From Niastella sp. OAS944 (GTDB lineage Bacteria > Bacteroidota > Bacteroidia > Chitinophagales > Chitinophagaceae), in the NCBI GenBank assembly GCA_024809215.1, contig JANUBW010000004.1, positions 248,001 through 312,000 on the forward strand: a DNA stretch of 64,000 nucleotides, given 5' to 3'. The stretch's first letter is position 1. Each line of letters begins with the position of its first letter. The notes under the pieces were generated by a model. The model was not told where the DNA came from. It searched no databases and was given only the letters and a program-made list of their open reading frames with translations. A program made the translations under genes and the position numbers. Positions 62,360 through 64,000 of this stretch are shown here, piece after piece.

Positions 62360-62818
62360 ATGATCACACATGACACCTCAAAACCGAATGTAATTCTTAG
62401 CGTATTGCACAACAACTGTCCGCGTTGCAGAAGAGGAAGACTCTTTAAATACAGCAACCCGTACAAACTGAATGGCATGTTGAAGATGAATGAAAAGTGC
62501 GAGGTATGCGGACAAACAACCGATATGGAACCCGGTTTTTATTATGGCACCAGCTACGTTAGTTATGGGTTGGCAATAGCCGTAACCGTTGCCACCCTGG
62601 TGGCCTGGTGGGTATTGATAGGTTTTTCGTTGCAAGACAACCGCTTTTTCTGGTGGATGGGTACTAATGCTTTTATTTTAATAGCACTACAACCCCTGTT
62701 GATGCGATGGTCGCGAACAATATGGCTTTCGTTTTTTATTTGGTATAGTCCTAAGTGGAACGAGGGCGATGTGGTTGTTCCCGAACGTACAAATGACAGT
62801 CTGAAAAACGCGTGGTAA
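62360..62818 (+). CDS. DUF983 membrane protein
   Basis: A 152-residue membrane protein of the DUF983 family. The N-terminal zinc-ribbon-like part has CPRCRRGRLFKYSNPYKLNGMLKMNEKCEVCG with two CxxC pairs, followed by MEPGFYYGTSYVSYGLAIAVTV and two membrane segments (about 67-90 and 95-118). The function of the family is unknown. It follows the AraC gene by 7 bp and is probably cotranscribed. Its stop codon abuts the stop codon of the convergent phosphatase gene with no spacer. Confidence 0.92.
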   Translation: MITHDTSKPNVILSVLHNNCPRCRRGRLFKYSNPYKLNGMLKMNEKCEVCGQTTDMEPGFYYGTSYVSYGLAIAVTVATLVAWWVLIGFSLQDNRFFWWMGTNAFILIALQPLLMRWSRTIWLSFFIWYSPKWNEGDVVVPERTNDSLKNAW

Positions 62819-63361
62819 TCAGCTATTTCGCCAGCCACGTTTTTCAATAGTTCTTACGTTCTGTACTGTTTTTAATGTTAACAGATAGTTGTATAAATGC
62901 CGGAGTTCACAGTCGTTTACATCGCCTGTGAACTCTTTTATATAAATGGCATTACCATAATTGGCCCTTGATTTTTCGGGTGAGTCGTCGATGATAAGGA
63001 TCTGCTCAAGCCTGAATCCTTTCTTCTTTAATTTATCGAGCCGCTTTTCATATACATAGGTATCATACATGGCATCGCGCCGCGGCGTGCATCTGCTATT
63101 TGCCCAAACAATGACCGGCTCAATGGTTTCGGGCCAGATCTTACTTACAATTTCCTGCACATAAATATCACCGGCCGAGCTCCAGATGCCAATTTGAAAA
63201 TGATTTGCAATGTCTATAAGAAACTGCCGCAGCAGTGGGCGTTCGTAAACGTAGTAATCTTCATAAGTAAAATGCGGCGGATAATCCAGGGCTGTGTCGG
63301 TAGCATGAATAAGGGTTTCATCAAGATCGAAGATGATGAGGTTAGGTGATTTGTTTTCCAT
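62819..63361 (-). CDS. FCP1/NIF-type HAD phosphatase
   Basis: A 180-residue HAD protein of the FCP1/SCP (NLI-interacting factor) type. The DxDxT motif is FDLDETLIHA (nucleophile Asp near 11, second Asp near 13), and motif II is IGIWSSAGDIYVQEIVSKI. LEQILIIDDSPEKSRANYGNAIYI holds the acidic motif with the SP residues usual for the group. In eukaryotes the family dephosphorylates the RNA polymerase II tail; the bacterial substrate is not known. It is cytoplasmic and stands alone, 164 bp from the divergent caspase gene. Confidence 0.9.
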   Translation of the reverse strand: MENKSPNLIIFDLDETLIHATDTALDYPPHFTYEDYYVYERPLLRQFLIDIANHFQIGIWSSAGDIYVQEIVSKIWPETIEPVIVWANSRCTPRRDAMYDTYVYEKRLDKLKKKGFRLEQILIIDDSPEKSRANYGNAIYIKEFTGDVNDCELRHLYNYLLTLKTVQNVRTIEKRGWRNS

Positions 63362-63525
63362 GGGTTAGGGTTCATTCTATACGCAATAATATAACAAATT
63401 TTCATTCTCTTTACCCATGATCCAATTACCGTCTTTTCACCCTTTTTTTCTTTAACTAAATCACTGAACTTGGGCCACGCCCCTTAAGCCCCTTCCGCTT
63501 ACTTTAACCATTCAATACCAATTGT

Positions 63526-64000
63526 ATGAACGCTTCGCTTTCGCCATCCCCTGAAAGTAAAAAAAAGCTGTATGCCCTTCTTGTAGGCATCACCGATTAC
63601 CGGGAAGATCTAAAGGTGGGCAACGAGTCGGTGTTCTTTCCCAAACTTTCTGCCTGTACTACCGACGCCGATAAAATACAGGCTTATTTACAAACCGACA
63701 CCTACTACGAACCGCATATAAAAACGCTTTACAACAAACTGGCCACCAAAACCGCCATTGCCGAAGCCATTACCCAACACCTGGGCCAGGCCCGCGAAGG
63801 CGATGTAGCCTTCTTTTATTTCAGCGGTCATGGCACCCAGGAGTTTGCCGATCCGGCGCTGTTCCCCGCCGAAACTGATAAGCGGCTTGAATGCCTTGCC
63901 TGCTATTACGACGAAACGTTGAAAAATGATTTCTTATTAGCCGATAAGGAACTAAGATGGCTGATAAAACAACTGAGCGCCAACAACCCACACATAGTTA
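63526..64000 (+). CDS. Caspase-family (C14-like) protein, N-terminal part cut by the window end
   Basis: An open frame starts at the ATG at 63526 and runs off the window after 158 codons. It begins KKKLYALLVGITDYR, then CTTDADKIQAYLQ, and reaches FFYFSGHGTQEF near residue 103, which holds the catalytic His of the caspase/metacaspase p20 domain. The catalytic Cys (usually in a D-x-C-H-SG-like motif) is expected downstream and is not in the window, so activity is unproven. Similar bacterial proteins carry C-terminal TPR, WD40 or effector-associated domains. Whether this one belongs to a defence system cannot be judged. Confidence 0.85.
   Translation, partial: MNASLSPSPESKKKLYALLVGITDYREDLKVGNESVFFPKLSACTTDADKIQAYLQTDTYYEPHIKTLYNKLATKTAIAEAITQHLGQAREGDVAFFYFSGHGTQEFADPALFPAETDKRLECLACYYDETLKNDFLLADKELRWLIKQLSANNPHIV

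Overview
The window looks like chromosomal DNA of a polysaccharide-degrading Bacteroidota, most likely a Chitinophagaceae member of the Niastella/Chitinophaga type (inference from gene content). The signs are two SusC/SusD pairs, an ECF sigma/FecR pair, type IX secretion sorting domains, many secreted glycoside hydrolases and polysaccharide lyases, few Shine-Dalgarno sequences, and promoter candidates of the TTTG-N19-TAnnTTTG type. I see no rRNA, tRNA, CRISPR array, transposase or prophage.

Layout. 1-10 kb: a Tat-exported Gfo/Idh/MocA oxidoreductase, a bicupin, a GH5 glucanase and a PL6 lyase (both with F5/8C modules and T9SS sorting domains), a divergent GH43 and a Crp/Fnr regulator. 9.5-19 kb: mixed genes, including a HAD-IIA phosphatase, an acidic unknown protein, a Bor-like lipoprotein, an aldonolactone-oxidase-type flavoprotein, an HGSNAT-like membrane acyltransferase, a PLC/GDPD-fold protein and an archaemetzincin lipoprotein. 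19-27.5 kb: an uptake unit of ECF sigma, FecR, SusC with STN domain, SusD and DUF5017. 27.6-44.3 kb: a full polysaccharide utilisation locus on the minus strand (LacI, SusC without STN, SusD, heparinase II/III-type lyase, GH88, GH97, MFS sugar porter, alpha/beta hydrolase, DUF4861), probably for a uronate-containing glycan. 45-53.5 kb: a second LacI regulator, a SNF2 ATPase, and an MFS porter plus GH2 pair beside an AraC regulator. 53.7-64 kb: DUF937-OmpA, YegP/DUF1508, SRPBCC, an IorAB-type molybdenum hydroxylase, a polytopic membrane protein, a protoglobin, an AraC regulator, DUF983, an FCP1/NIF-type phosphatase and the start of a caspase-family gene cut by the window end.

Two kinds of non-coding structure stand out. 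First, many gaps are built from arrays of 7-bp (sometimes 8-bp) words. The words differ from gap to gap (ATTGCCG, GGTGAGT, AGTTCTC, AAACGTG, GTTAACAG and others). They often start exactly at a stop codon, often return as an inverted copy so that long hairpins form, and one word has entered two coding regions. Second, the convergent gap at 18.8-19.2 kb holds at least 13 short TTCC(C/G)GGAA palindromes about 20-21 bp apart, which is two turns of DNA, with a perfect 16-bp palindrome in the middle.

Likely regulatory palindromes were also found: TTAATCGATTAA-type sites beside the LacI gene of the uronate locus, and a site nearly identical to the E. coli PurR box upstream of the ECF sigma gene.
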